Source: Bacteroidetes bacterium UBA1947 (GTDB taxonomy: Bacteria > Bacteroidota > Bacteroidia > Chitinophagales > Chitinophagaceae). Taken from it: 64,000 nt of DNA. Location of the stretch: NCBI GenBank assembly GCA_002336915.1, contig DDET01000003.1, positions 21,599 through 85,598 on the forward strand, written 5' to 3'. The notes under the pieces were generated by a model that did no database searches, was not told the DNA's origin, and saw nothing but the letters and a program-made list of their open reading frames with translations. This document shows, in pieces, positions 16,476 through 24,217 of this stretch. The stretch's first letter is position 1, and each line of letters begins with the position of its first letter. The position numbers and the translations under genes were made by a program.

Positions 16476-16494
16476 CCCTCTCCTTCGGAGAGGG
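16476..16494. repeat. Dispersed palindromic repeat (CTCTCC-TTCGG-GAG family)
   Basis: CCCTCTCCTTCGGAGAGGG is a near-perfect palindrome in the gap between two tRNA genes. The same core, on the opposite strand, occurs three times inside the terminase-like gene at 24661-24890, so this is a dispersed element rather than a terminator. Confidence 0.65.
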
Positions 16495-16512
16495 CGGGGG
16501 GAGAGGCCTAAA

Positions 16513-16542
16513 CAAAAAATTCCAAACCTTGCGGCCTGGAAT
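16513..16542 (-). terminator. Intrinsic terminator after tRNA-Gly(GCC)
   Basis: Ten base pairs (16519-16528 with 16533-16542, two of them G-U) around a tetraloop that reads GCAA on the minus strand, then six T. It lies 7 bases past the tRNA 3' end. Confidence 0.8.
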
Positions 16543-16549
16543 CTCTATG

Positions 16550-16622
16550 AGCGGAAGACGAGACTCGAACCCGCGACCCTCACCTTGGCAAGGTGATGCT
16601 CTACCAACTGAGCTACTTCCGC
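16550..16622 (-). tRNA. tRNA-Gly (anticodon GCC)
   Basis: Acceptor GCGGAAG/CTTCCGC, D-arm AGCTCAGTTGGTAGAGC, anticodon stem TCACC/GGTGA with loop TTGCCAA giving GCC, T-arm GCGGGTTCGAGTCTCGT, discriminator U. It differs from the tRNA-Gly(CCC) at 12724 mainly in the acceptor and anticodon arms, so the two flank the accessory stretch like a pair of near-repeats. Confidence 0.95.
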
Positions 16623-16778
16623 ATAATGTTTAAAGAACTTGCCATCGCCTTGTAGGCTTTGGGAGTGCAAATATAGGGGACGCAGATAAAACTGCAAACT
16701 AATCCTCAAAAAAATATTTCTATCAGGTGTTCGCAACGGCTTATTTATCAGGCTATCTATTACCTTTACGCCCTTATT

Positions 16779-17435
16779 ATGGCACAGGGCGCGCTTATAT
16801 CATTGGTACGTAAAGACCTGCTTATAGAATGGCGGCAGAAACATACCCTCTTCGGGGTGCTGCTCTATGTGGGTGCTACGGTATTTGTGGTATATATGAT
16901 GAGTGGCCAGCCCGAAGCCAAAACCTGGAATGCCCTTTTCTGGCTCACGCAGCTCTTTGTAGCGGTCAATTCTGTTGCCAAAAGCTTCCTGCAGGAGCAT
17001 CCCCACCGTTTTCGTTACTATTTCACCTTGGTCAAGCCCGCTACCTTCCTGCTGGCAAAAATGATATATAGTATAGTGCTCATGCTTATCATGAGCCTCG
17101 TAAGCCTTTTTCTGTACTATATATTACTCGGCTGGCCCTTATCGCAGAGCATTCTGTTCATCATAATAGCATCTGTAGGCAGTATAAGCCTTTCTGCTGT
17201 CTTCACCTTCCTCTCGGCCATTGCTGCCCGTGCGCAGCAAAACGCAGCGCTGATGGCCATCCTGGGCTTCCCTTTGGTCACCCCGGTGCTCATGATGCTC
17301 AGCAACCTTGCACTGAAGGCCATTAGCCCTGTCTACCAGCCCGGCTGGTGGGTGTTGGCACTTACCCTCCTGGCCCTCGATGCGCTGGTGATATTACTCG
17401 GAGTGATTTTATTTCCGTTCCTTTGGCAGGAATAA
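16779..17435 (+). CDS. ccmB: CcmB-like haem exporter subunit (cytochrome c biogenesis)
   Basis: 218 residues, all-helical membrane protein with about six hydrophobic segments. The N-terminus LVRKDLLIEWRQKHTLFGVL is characteristic of CcmB, which with CcmA and CcmC forms the ABC complex that handles haem for cytochrome c maturation. GFPLVTPVLMMLSNLALKA in the fifth helix also fits the family. Neither ccmA nor ccmC is next to it; instead a ChaN-like haem-binding protein gene follows 27 bases downstream, suggesting a shared haem theme. A near-consensus TACCTTTA box sits at 16761-16768. Confidence 0.85.
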   Translation: MAQGALISLVRKDLLIEWRQKHTLFGVLLYVGATVFVVYMMSGQPEAKTWNALFWLTQLFVAVNSVAKSFLQEHPHRFRYYFTLVKPATFLLAKMIYSIVLMLIMSLVSLFLYYILLGWPLSQSILFIIIASVGSISLSAVFTFLSAIAARAQQNAALMAILGFPLVTPVLMMLSNLALKAISPVYQPGWWVLALTLLALDALVILLGVILFPFLWQE

Positions 17436-17462
17436 GGCCTGCCCGGTACTCAAATTCATAAA

Positions 17463-18398
17463 ATGAAAAAATACATTTTCCTCTTATTCATCTGCCCGCT
17501 GTTCTTCACAGCTCTTAACGCACAGGAAAAACTCTCCGAGGCCAATTACCGCGTTTACTCAGTAAAACAAGGCAAAGAGGTCTCGCTCAAAGAGATAACC
17601 GCCGATATGGACAACTATGATGTGCTGTTCTTTGGCGAAGAACATAACGATAGTGTTACCCATTTCCTTGAGCAATCAATGTTCCGCCTTATGCAGGCTA
17701 AGTATGGTGATAAGCTCGCCCTCTCGATGGAGATGTTCGATCGCGATGTGCAAACCGTTATGGACGAATACCTAAGCGGCGCCATCCGCGAAAAGAATTT
17801 TACCAAAGATGCCCGCGTATGGAGCAATTATCGCGACTACAAGCCCATGGTTGAATTTGCTAAAGAAAAGGGCCTCTATGTTATCTGCGCCAATGCCCCC
17901 AGCCGCTATACAAATATAGCAGGCCGCAAAGGACAGGACTCACTAAAGCTGCTCTCCAAAACGGCAAAGCAATATTTCGCTCCCCTGCCCTACAAAATAG
18001 CCACCGGCGACTATTACAATAAACTGATGGAAATGTCGGGCCACACTGTGAGCCCAACTAAAGATACAGCCAAGCCAAAAGCTCCCGCCATGTCTATGGG
18101 CAATTTTGATCTCATCACGGCACAGTCGCTCTGGGATGCCACTATGGCCTACTCCATCGCCCGCTATTATAAGAAACATAAGGACCACAAGATCATGCAG
18201 GTCAACGGCCGCTTCCATAGCGACCAGGGCTTTGCTGTAGCTGCTCAACTGGCCAACTACAACAAGAAAATAAAACGCCTTATTATCTCCACCGGCAGCG
18301 ATGATGCATTCCCTAACATCAACTGGGCCGATCATAAAAAAGACGGCGACTACATTATCATCACCGACCCTAAAGTACCGCGCACTTATACAGAATAG
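17463..18398 (+). CDS. ChaN-like haem-binding protein
   Basis: 311 residues with a signal peptide (MKKYIFLLFICPLFFTALNAQ). The core matches the ChaN/DUF399 group of the Tiki superfamily: DVLFFGEEHNDSVTHFLE at about 54-71 (the GEEH motif), SMEMFDRDVQTVMDEYL, then a C-terminal VNGRFHSDQGFAV segment with a conserved histidine. ChaN proteins bind stacked haem and are linked to iron acquisition; they have been found as outer-membrane lipoproteins, but this one shows no lipobox. The placement behind ccmB supports a haem role. It is convergent with the LytTR response regulator 9 bases past its stop. Confidence 0.82.
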   Translation: MKKYIFLLFICPLFFTALNAQEKLSEANYRVYSVKQGKEVSLKEITADMDNYDVLFFGEEHNDSVTHFLEQSMFRLMQAKYGDKLALSMEMFDRDVQTVMDEYLSGAIREKNFTKDARVWSNYRDYKPMVEFAKEKGLYVICANAPSRYTNIAGRKGQDSLKLLSKTAKQYFAPLPYKIATGDYYNKLMEMSGHTVSPTKDTAKPKAPAMSMGNFDLITAQSLWDATMAYSIARYYKKHKDHKIMQVNGRFHSDQGFAVAAQLANYNKKIKRLIISTGSDDAFPNINWADHKKDGDYIIITDPKVPRTYTE

Positions 18399-18407
18399 AA
18401 CTAGTAC

Positions 18408-19100
18408 CTAGCCGCCAAACAAACCCTGCACCACCTCTACGTAGTTCGATCCTACAGGCACTTCTATATCACCCAGGTGTATGATCTTATTACGCACGGC
18501 AGTTACCTTGCTGAATGGTATGATGTAAGAACGGTGCACACGCACAAATTCATTTTCAGGTAGCTTCTCAGCCATGGCCTTCATACTCATGCGCGCCACT
18601 ATAGGCTTCTGCTCGTTCAGGTGTATCTTCAGGTAGTTATCCAGCCCTTCTATATACAGTATATCGGTGAAGGCGATCTTCATGATGCTGTAATCAGCAC
18701 GTATGTACAAATACTGTTGCGATGCACTATCGCGTATGTTCAGGGCTGCATGGTATTCATTGGCTTTATCTACTGCCTTCTTAAAGCGCTCATACTCAAA
18801 GGGCTTCAGTAAGTAATCTATTGCATTCAGGTTAAAGCCCTCCACCGCATACTCGCTATACGCAGTAGTGAATATGGCCATGGTATCTGTCGGCAATTGC
18901 TTGTAAAATTCTATACCCGTCATGGCAGGCATGCGGATATCAAGGAAAAGCAGGTCAACAGGATTTTTTTGCAAAAATTTAATGGCCTCTTTTGTATCGG
19001 TGAAGGTGCGTACAAGGCTTACAATAGCAGCACGTTCACAAAACGCTTTTATTACATCAAGTGCCAGCGGTTCATCGTCTATAGCTACAGCAGTTATCAT
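18408..19100 (-). CDS. LytTR-family response regulator
   Basis: 230 residues. N-terminal receiver with acidic pocket (AIDDEP) and phospho-acceptor Asp55 in LFLDIRMPAMTG, then the switch region FTTAYSEYAVEGF and conserved lysine in LLKPFEYE. A C-terminal LytTR DNA-binding domain (about 130-230) contains YIEGLDNYLKIHL, VRVHRSYIIP and GDIEVPVGSNY. Such proteins bind pairs of direct repeats spaced about 21 bp. The gene overlaps the upstream sensor kinase gene by 4 bases (ATGA), a standard two-component pair. A set of four 21-bp-phased direct repeats lies in the intergenic region beyond the kinase gene and is the obvious candidate target. Confidence 0.94.
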   Translation of the reverse strand: MITAVAIDDEPLALDVIKAFCERAAIVSLVRTFTDTKEAIKFLQKNPVDLLFLDIRMPAMTGIEFYKQLPTDTMAIFTTAYSEYAVEGFNLNAIDYLLKPFEYERFKKAVDKANEYHAALNIRDSASQQYLYIRADYSIMKIAFTDILYIEGLDNYLKIHLNEQKPIVARMSMKAMAEKLPENEFVRVHRSYIIPFSKVTAVRNKIIHLGDIEVPVGSNYVEVVQGLFGG

Positions 19101-20101
19101 TGGAGGTTAAGATAAAGGGAAACACTAAAATTCTTAGGATCGTCGGTCACGGTAATAGCATGCCTGTGCGGGTACAGCAGCTTCAGCCTGTGCGTGGTGT
19201 TGTTGATACCTAGCCCCACACCCATGTCCTTATCAGGCTTTACAAACACTTTACTGTTCGATACCTGCAGCAGCAGGTCATCTTCGGTAATATCTATCGC
19301 TATGATGATGTCCGAATATTCTTCAGTACTCACGCCATACTTAAATGCATTTTCAATAAAAGGTATCAGGATAAAAGGCGCTATCTCCATTTCGGAACTG
19401 GTGCCCATCTTTACTTCATAGCTTATCCTTACTTTATTTGTCATACGCAGCCTTTGCAGCTCCACGTAGTTGCTGATGTATGACATTTCCTTGTCCAGCG
19501 AAACCCTGTCCTGGTGCGCCTCGCTGATGGTATAGCGCATCATGCCCGACAGCTTCACAATAGCTTCCGATGTATAGTCACTCTTCGTTATGGCTAGTGA
19601 ATATATACTGTTCAGCGTATTAAAAAGAAAGTGCGGGTTGATCTGCGCTTTAAGAAAAGATATTTCTGTATTCAGCTTTTCTTCGCTCGTTATACGCCAC
19701 TGGTTATAAAAGCTCAGCGCGAATGAGAAGATGAACGTGATGATGAACATGTACACATTATACCCCGGCCCGAACACGCCAAAACCCGTACGGCTGCCAT
19801 CAGGCATGCTTGGTGCAGTGAAGTAGTTGATAAAATAAAACACCACGCAGCATATCAGCAGCGACACAACAAATGATGCGAACTGCCGACCGAAATAAAA
19901 GCGAAGGATGATGATGTAGTAATTGAAATAAAAGAAGCAGATCAGGAACAAGCCATTCAGCCAGCGCGAGGCATGCATCATATCCCGTAGTATACCCTCA
20001 TGCGGCACACCGTTTATACTGGGCTTAAAGGCCGTAGGCAAAGAGATAAAAGCCGCCCATGCCAGTATATGGATAATTGCTATTAAAACCTTCTTTTTCA
20101 T
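19097..20101 (-). CDS. LytS/YehU-type sensor histidine kinase
   Basis: 334 residues. Four hydrophobic helices (about 5-21, 47-68, 76-95, 115-133) precede the His_kinase domain with LKAQINPHFLFNTLNSIYSL, phospho-acceptor His158. The ATPase part has IPFIENAFKYG (N box) and GVGLGINNTTHRLKLLY (G box). No extracellular sensor domain is present, so it probably senses a membrane or intramembrane cue. It is the first gene of the two-component operon. Upstream, 20102-20443 holds a 12-bp palindrome and repeat elements. Confidence 0.93.
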   Translation of the reverse strand: MKKKVLIAIIHILAWAAFISLPTAFKPSINGVPHEGILRDMMHASRWLNGLFLICFFYFNYYIIILRFYFGRQFASFVVSLLICCVVFYFINYFTAPSMPDGSRTGFGVFGPGYNVYMFIITFIFSFALSFYNQWRITSEEKLNTEISFLKAQINPHFLFNTLNSIYSLAITKSDYTSEAIVKLSGMMRYTISEAHQDRVSLDKEMSYISNYVELQRLRMTNKVRISYEVKMGTSSEMEIAPFILIPFIENAFKYGVSTEEYSDIIIAIDITEDDLLLQVSNSKVFVKPDKDMGVGLGINNTTHRLKLLYPHRHAITVTDDPKNFSVSLYLNLQ

Positions 20102-20153
20102 CGATTTAATGGGTAAATCACTCTAATATACCGGAAATCAGGTAAAAAGAAAA

Positions 20154-20179
20154 GGCCATTTTGTAAATACAAAATGGCC
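20154..20179. repeat. Perfect 12-bp inverted repeat upstream of the sensor kinase gene
   Basis: GGCCATTTTGTA (20154-20165) and TACAAAATGGCC (20168-20179) are perfectly complementary with two bases between. On the minus strand a T-rich tract follows, so it could end a short minus-strand transcript or act as an operator in the kinase leader, 53 bases before the kinase ATG. Confidence 0.6.
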
Positions 20180-20329
20180 ATACCTGTACCTCTTACTTAC
20201 ACTATTGGAGAATACCCCTATACTCCATCTTTACCACCTTATAAAATCTTTAATTTCTTTTGTTGTTAGTAGCGTTATTCGCTGTTTGTGATACAAATTT
20301 TAAAATAGTTAGGCGCTCATGCAAATAAA

Positions 20330-20401
20330 TGAGGAGTATGACAAAAATCTTGGGGAGTACGTTTGAAAGTTGAGGAGTACGTGGCAAATGTTGGGGAGTA
20401 T
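20330..20401 (+). promoter_or_regulatory. Four phased direct repeats, candidate LytTR operator
   Basis: The 10-mer TGRGGAGTAY occurs at 20330, 20351, 20371 and 20392, in one orientation, with start-to-start distances of 21, 20 and 21 bases (two helical turns). The last copy touches the -33 TTG of the amine oxidase promoter. LytTR regulators are known to bind direct repeats at this spacing, and the only LytTR gene in the window is divergent from this region. The rest of the 20102-20443 gap holds the palindrome at 20154 and related single sites (TTGGAGAATAC at 20205, TACTCCAT at 20221). Confidence 0.65.
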
Positions 20402-20433
20402 TGAAAGTATAGCTTTACTATTTCTTACTTTTA
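20401..20433 (+). promoter_or_regulatory. Promoter of the amine oxidase gene
   Basis: TTG at 20401-20403 and TACTTTTA at 20426-20433, close to the Bacteroidota TTG/TAnnTTTG pattern with 22 bases between, 10 bases before the ATG at 20444. Four direct repeats end at its -33 element. Confidence 0.5.
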
Positions 20434-20443
20434 CCCCAGGGAT

Positions 20444-21754
20444 ATGGAAAAGACAGATATACTCATTATAGGAGCGGGGGCGGCAGGACTGATGGCGGGA
20501 TGTGAACTGGCAAAAACAGGCCGAAAAGTATGCATCCTGGAGGCGAGAAGACTGCCCGGCGGCAGGATACATACCATTTCCAGTGCTCTGTTTCAAGGTA
20601 TTGTAGAGCTCGGAGCAGAATTTATTCATGGCGATCTGCCCCTCACACTGGCTTTACTCAAAGAAGCAGGCATTACCTACCACAAGATGGGCGGCGAGTT
20701 CTGGCGGATAAAAAATGGTGTATTTACACATGAAGAACACTTCATCGATCACTGGGATGATTTCATGAAGGAACTGCATAAGTTGGAAAAAGACATGACC
20801 ATCAGCGACTTCCTCGAGGCATACTTCAGCGGCCCGCAATATACGGAGCTAAGGGCCTCTGTAACCCAATATGCCGAGGGCTACGACACAGCGGACACCA
20901 AACGCGCCAGCTCCTTCGCCCTCCGCGAGGAATGGCAGGAGGAAGACCATGCACCTCAATACCGCATAGACAAAGGCTACGGCGAGCTCATCAGCTACCT
21001 CGCAGACATGGTAAAGCAACACGGGGGCAGCATTCACCTCGATAGCGCTGTCAAAGAGATCAAATGGGGCAAGAATGAGGTAATAGGCACCACGCACGAT
21101 GGCGGGCAATTCTCTGCAGCGAAGATCATCATCACCGTACCGCTCAGCATCCTGCAACCCGACGATACAGAGCACGATGCCATATCCTTCTCCCCTGCAT
21201 TGATAGAGCAACAAGCAGCTATTCAAAAAATGGGCATCGGTGCCGTCATCAAGATACTGCTACAGTTCAGCGAACCAATATGGCAGGATGTATCTATACA
21301 GGAACGCACCGGCAACAATATGAAGAAGCTCGGCTTCTTTTTCTCACAAGAGATGGTCCCCACCTGGTGGACACAATACCCTACCGAAAGCACACTGCTC
21401 ACCGGCTGGCTGGGCGGCTCTACGGCTGAAGCGATGAAAGACAAGACCGATGCTGAGATCCTTGACATAGCCTTGGCTTCACTAGCCACCATCCTGCACT
21501 TAAAGCCCTCATTCATAAAAGAAAAACTACTTACCTCCTACATCGCTAACTGGACCGCAGAGCCCTTCATACGCGGCTCTTACAATTACGATACAATTGA
21601 ATCAAAAGCAGCAAGAGAGGTGTTAAGCAGCCCTGTGGCAGATACCATATACTTCGCCGGCGAGGCCATATACAAGGGTACCGAAATGGGCACTGTAGAG
21701 GCAGCCCTCGCCAGCGGCAAGGCTGTAGCTAGCCGGATATTACATGGGAATTGA
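20444..21754 (+). CDS. Flavin-dependent amine oxidase family protein
   Basis: 436 residues. FAD-binding Rossmann motif IIGAGAAGLMAGCELA at 8-23, followed by the second-strand glutamate and LPGGRIHTI, typical of the monoamine oxidase/phytoene desaturase superfamily. Near the C-terminus IYFAGEAIYKGTEMGTVEAAL is the conserved FAD-contact segment that normally closes amine oxidases. It should oxidise an amine with release of peroxide, but the substrate cannot be read from the sequence. No signal peptide, so cytoplasmic. The short leader and the repeat array upstream suggest it is controlled by the neighbouring LytTR pair. Confidence 0.86.
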   Translation: MEKTDILIIGAGAAGLMAGCELAKTGRKVCILEARRLPGGRIHTISSALFQGIVELGAEFIHGDLPLTLALLKEAGITYHKMGGEFWRIKNGVFTHEEHFIDHWDDFMKELHKLEKDMTISDFLEAYFSGPQYTELRASVTQYAEGYDTADTKRASSFALREEWQEEDHAPQYRIDKGYGELISYLADMVKQHGGSIHLDSAVKEIKWGKNEVIGTTHDGGQFSAAKIIITVPLSILQPDDTEHDAISFSPALIEQQAAIQKMGIGAVIKILLQFSEPIWQDVSIQERTGNNMKKLGFFFSQEMVPTWWTQYPTESTLLTGWLGGSTAEAMKDKTDAEILDIALASLATILHLKPSFIKEKLLTSYIANWTAEPFIRGSYNYDTIESKAAREVLSSPVADTIYFAGEAIYKGTEMGTVEAALASGKAVASRILHGN

Positions 21755-21757
21755 CCC

Positions 21758-22459
21758 TTAGATGAACAGGTACATCACCCGCAGCACAAACATATTATTG
21801 TATTGCTGGTTGGGGCGGCCCAGGTTGGCATCCACATTTTTACGGATGGTCAATAAAGAGTACTGGAACCGCACATTCAGGAAGAAGCCCTTCCACAAAT
21901 GCAGGTTGCCTGATAATAACAGGTTCAGGTCCATCTTTTTCATGGGGTAGTCGTACTGGTTGTAGGGTATGGTAAGCACCGGGTTGGTATCGAAGGTTTC
22001 TTTGCTGCTGACCAGCTGCGAGTAGGAAAGACCTGCCCCGAAATGGCTTTTGCGCTTGTCAAAATAGTTGAGCATGACAGGGACTTCGGCATAGTTAAGG
22101 TCCAGGTGGTAGTGCTCCATATCCACCGTTTGGTGTATGGATGAGCCGTTGATATTGGCCACCAGGGTGGTGGGTATATGCCCCCGCGCGCCTTTTTGCG
22201 AGAACAGCAGTTCCATACTGGCGGCAAGATGATCGCCCAGGTTGGCATACACTATGCCGCCTGCATTCAGCCCTATTTTGCGGTAACCTTTAAAGTCATC
22301 CCCGTCCACCTGGCCGAAATTGGCGCCCAGTATCACACCCGCATAAAAGGTGCGGTCATCCTCGAGGTAATAGTTTTCCTGCGCCATAGCATGGCGGCCA
22401 AAACCCGTTAAAATAACTGTAAAGAGAATAAGTGCGCTTAATTTTCTAATTTTAGCCAT
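21758..22459 (-). CDS. Outer-membrane beta-barrel protein (porin/PorT family-like)
   Basis: About 233 residues from ATG at 22459, which gives a signal peptide (MAKIRKLSALILFTVILTG...AMAQ); an ATG at 22471 is an alternative. The mature part has alternating hydrophobic strands typical of small Bacteroidota barrels: FYAGVILGANFGQVDGDD near the N-terminus, LNAGGIVYANLGDHLAASME, MLNYFDKRKSHFGAGLSYSQ, and a last strand ending in VLRVMYLFI with an aromatic residue near the C-terminus. Function unknown. Only 17 bases separate it from the divergent gene at 22477. It is convergent with the amine oxidase (3-base gap). Confidence 0.75.
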   Translation of the reverse strand: MAKIRKLSALILFTVILTGFGRHAMAQENYYLEDDRTFYAGVILGANFGQVDGDDFKGYRKIGLNAGGIVYANLGDHLAASMELLFSQKGARGHIPTTLVANINGSSIHQTVDMEHYHLDLNYAEVPVMLNYFDKRKSHFGAGLSYSQLVSSKETFDTNPVLTIPYNQYDYPMKKMDLNLLLSGNLHLWKGFFLNVRFQYSLLTIRKNVDANLGRPNQQYNNMFVLRVMYLFI

Positions 22460-22476
22460 CGAAACCGTCATTGCTA

Positions 22477-22785
22477 ATGAGCTTCAAATATACGCCAAAC
22501 ACGCTGAAAAAACTGGAACAACTCTACGAAGAGGCGCGTTATATCATACGTTACGAAAAAGGGAACTTCAACTCGGGCTATTGTGTGCTGGAGGAAAGAC
22601 GCGTGGCCGTCATCAATAAGTTCTTTGGCATAGAAGGCCGTATCAACGCGCTTATAGAGATACTGCCCACCCTCAGTGTAAAGGAGGAGGAGCTAAGCAC
22701 CGAGATGCTGAAATGGTATAAGGAACTGATGGGCTTGCCGGCCAAAGGCGACGATGGCTCTTCGCAAACAGAAATGGATATTTAG
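22477..22785 (+). CDS. Conserved small cytoplasmic protein, unknown function
   Basis: 102 residues from ATG at 22477 (MSFKYTPNTLKKLEQL); a TTG six bases earlier is less likely. Mostly helical and charged (EEARYIIRYEKGNFNSGYCV, then EERRVAVINKFFGIEGRI), no membrane segment. I do not recognise a named family. The next gene, an MBL-fold hydrolase, starts with GTG 3 bases after this stop, so the two are co-translated and probably work together. Confidence 0.65.
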   Translation: MSFKYTPNTLKKLEQLYEEARYIIRYEKGNFNSGYCVLEERRVAVINKFFGIEGRINALIEILPTLSVKEEELSTEMLKWYKELMGLPAKGDDGSSQTEMDI

Positions 22786-22788
22786 AGG

Positions 22789-23550
22789 GTGAAAGTTACA
22801 TTCTTAGGCACCGGCACCTCGCAAGGCGTACCTTTTATAGGCTGCGACTGCGCCGTATGCAGCTCGCCCGATCCACGTGATAAGCGGCTGCGGACCTCTG
22901 TTTGGGTGGATACCCCGGAGGCCAGCATTGTTATAGATACCGGCCCCGACTTCCGCTACCAGGTGCTGCGGGCCAATGTGCGCAGGCTGGATGCCATCCT
23001 CTTTACCCATAGCCATAAAGACCATGTGGCAGGGCTGGACGATGTGCGGGCTTACAACTACCATGATGGTAAGGCCATGGAAGTATACGCATCGCTGCCC
23101 ACGCAAGAGGTGCTGAAGCGCGAATTCTCCTATGTCTTTAGTGGCGATGCCTATCCCGGTATACCGCAGATAAACCTCCATACCATCAGCGGCGAGGCTT
23201 TTGAGATAAACGGCCTTAAGGTCATACCCATCCGTACCCTGCACTACAAGATGGAGGTATTCGGCTTCCGTATTGGCGACTTTACCTACATTACGGATGC
23301 CAACTTTATAGCCCCTGCCGAGCTGGATAAAGCCCGCGGCAGCAAGGCTTTCGTGATCAATGCACTGCGACATAAAGAGCATATTTCCCACTATACCTTA
23401 TCCGAGGCTATGGAGATAGCGAAGGAGGTGGGCGCTGCCGATAGCTATTTTACCCATATAAGCCACCAGTTGGGCATGCACCTGGAGATAGACAGCCACC
23501 TGCCCCCGGGCATGCACCTGGCCTATGATGGCCTAACCTTAATGCTTTAA
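22789..23550 (+). CDS. MBL-fold metallohydrolase (PhnP-like)
   Basis: 253 residues starting at GTG 22789. FLGTGTSQGVPFIGC at 5-19 and the metal motif THSHKDHVAG at 73-82 place it in the PhnP/RNase Z-like branch of metallo-beta-lactamase fold phosphodiesterases; YITDANFI and the late FTHISHQLG supply further metal ligands. A cysteine cluster (CDCAVC at 19-24) near the N-terminus is also typical of PhnP-like proteins. PhnP cleaves cyclic ribose phosphates in phosphonate use, but no phn genes are near, so the substrate is open. Coupled to the small gene upstream. Confidence 0.85.
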   Translation: MKVTFLGTGTSQGVPFIGCDCAVCSSPDPRDKRLRTSVWVDTPEASIVIDTGPDFRYQVLRANVRRLDAILFTHSHKDHVAGLDDVRAYNYHDGKAMEVYASLPTQEVLKREFSYVFSGDAYPGIPQINLHTISGEAFEINGLKVIPIRTLHYKMEVFGFRIGDFTYITDANFIAPAELDKARGSKAFVINALRHKEHISHYTLSEAMEIAKEVGAADSYFTHISHQLGMHLEIDSHLPPGMHLAYDGLTLML

Positions 23551-23609
23551 GTGCTGTCTTTTATTATCAATTCTTAATTAACTTTACCGCCTTCAACAGA
23601 TCATACATA

Positions 23610-24131
23610 ATGAGAAAACTCTTAGTAACCTTACTTTTAGCCGCTGCATCATTTGCCGCCAATGCACAGTACGAGAATACCAAAATGCAGGTAGGCCAGA
23701 TGGCCCCCGAGCTCTCGCTTAAAGACACTGCGGGCAAAGATGTGAAGCTATCGCAGATCATCAAAGGCAAGGTAGTGCTGCTCGATTTTTGGGCATCCTG
23801 GTGCCACCCCTGCCGCCTGGCCAATCCCCGCGTGGTGGACCTGTACAAGCGCTACAAGGACAAGAAGTTCAAAGGCGCCAAGAAAGGCTTTACCGTTGTA
23901 AGCGTATCGCTGGACCAGGAGAAGGGCGCATGGCTGAAGGCTATACAGATGGACGGACTTATATGGCCCGACCACATCAGCGATCTTGGTGGCTGGAAAT
24001 CGGCCGCGGCTGCTACCTATGGTGTTGAGTTCATACCACAGGCTATGCTGATAGGCCCCGATGGCAAGATAATAGCCAAGTACACCGCCACAGAAGCTGC
24101 CGAGGCAGACCTGCAGAAGCTGCTGAAATAA
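23610..24131 (+). CDS. TlpA/ResA-like thiol-disulfide oxidoreductase
   Basis: 173 residues with a signal peptide (MRKLLVTLLLAAASFAANAQ). Thioredoxin fold of the AhpC/TSA-redoxin type: APELSLKDTAGKDVKL, then the active site DFWASWCHPCRLANP with Cys65 and Cys68, and the cis-proline segment FIPQAMLIGPDGK. It acts in the periplasm, reducing or transferring disulfides, for example during cytochrome c or outer-membrane protein maturation. A near-consensus TAACTTTA box lies at 23579-23586. A strong bidirectional terminator follows. Confidence 0.9.
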   Translation: MRKLLVTLLLAAASFAANAQYENTKMQVGQMAPELSLKDTAGKDVKLSQIIKGKVVLLDFWASWCHPCRLANPRVVDLYKRYKDKKFKGAKKGFTVVSVSLDQEKGAWLKAIQMDGLIWPDHISDLGGWKSAAAATYGVEFIPQAMLIGPDGKIIAKYTATEAAEADLQKLLK

Positions 24132-24188
24132 ATTACTCAACGGCTCAATACTCAATGGCTCAATTTTAGGACCAACTTTACTTATTAT

Positions 24189-24217
24189 AGAGACGCAAAT
24201 TTTGCGTCTCTTTTTTT
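24189..24217 (+). terminator. Intrinsic terminator between convergent genes
   Basis: AGAGACGCAA (24189-24198) pairs with TTGCGTCTCT (24202-24211) around three bases, followed by seven T. It serves the thioredoxin gene and overlaps the last bases of the convergent gene ending at 24216. Confidence 0.88.
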
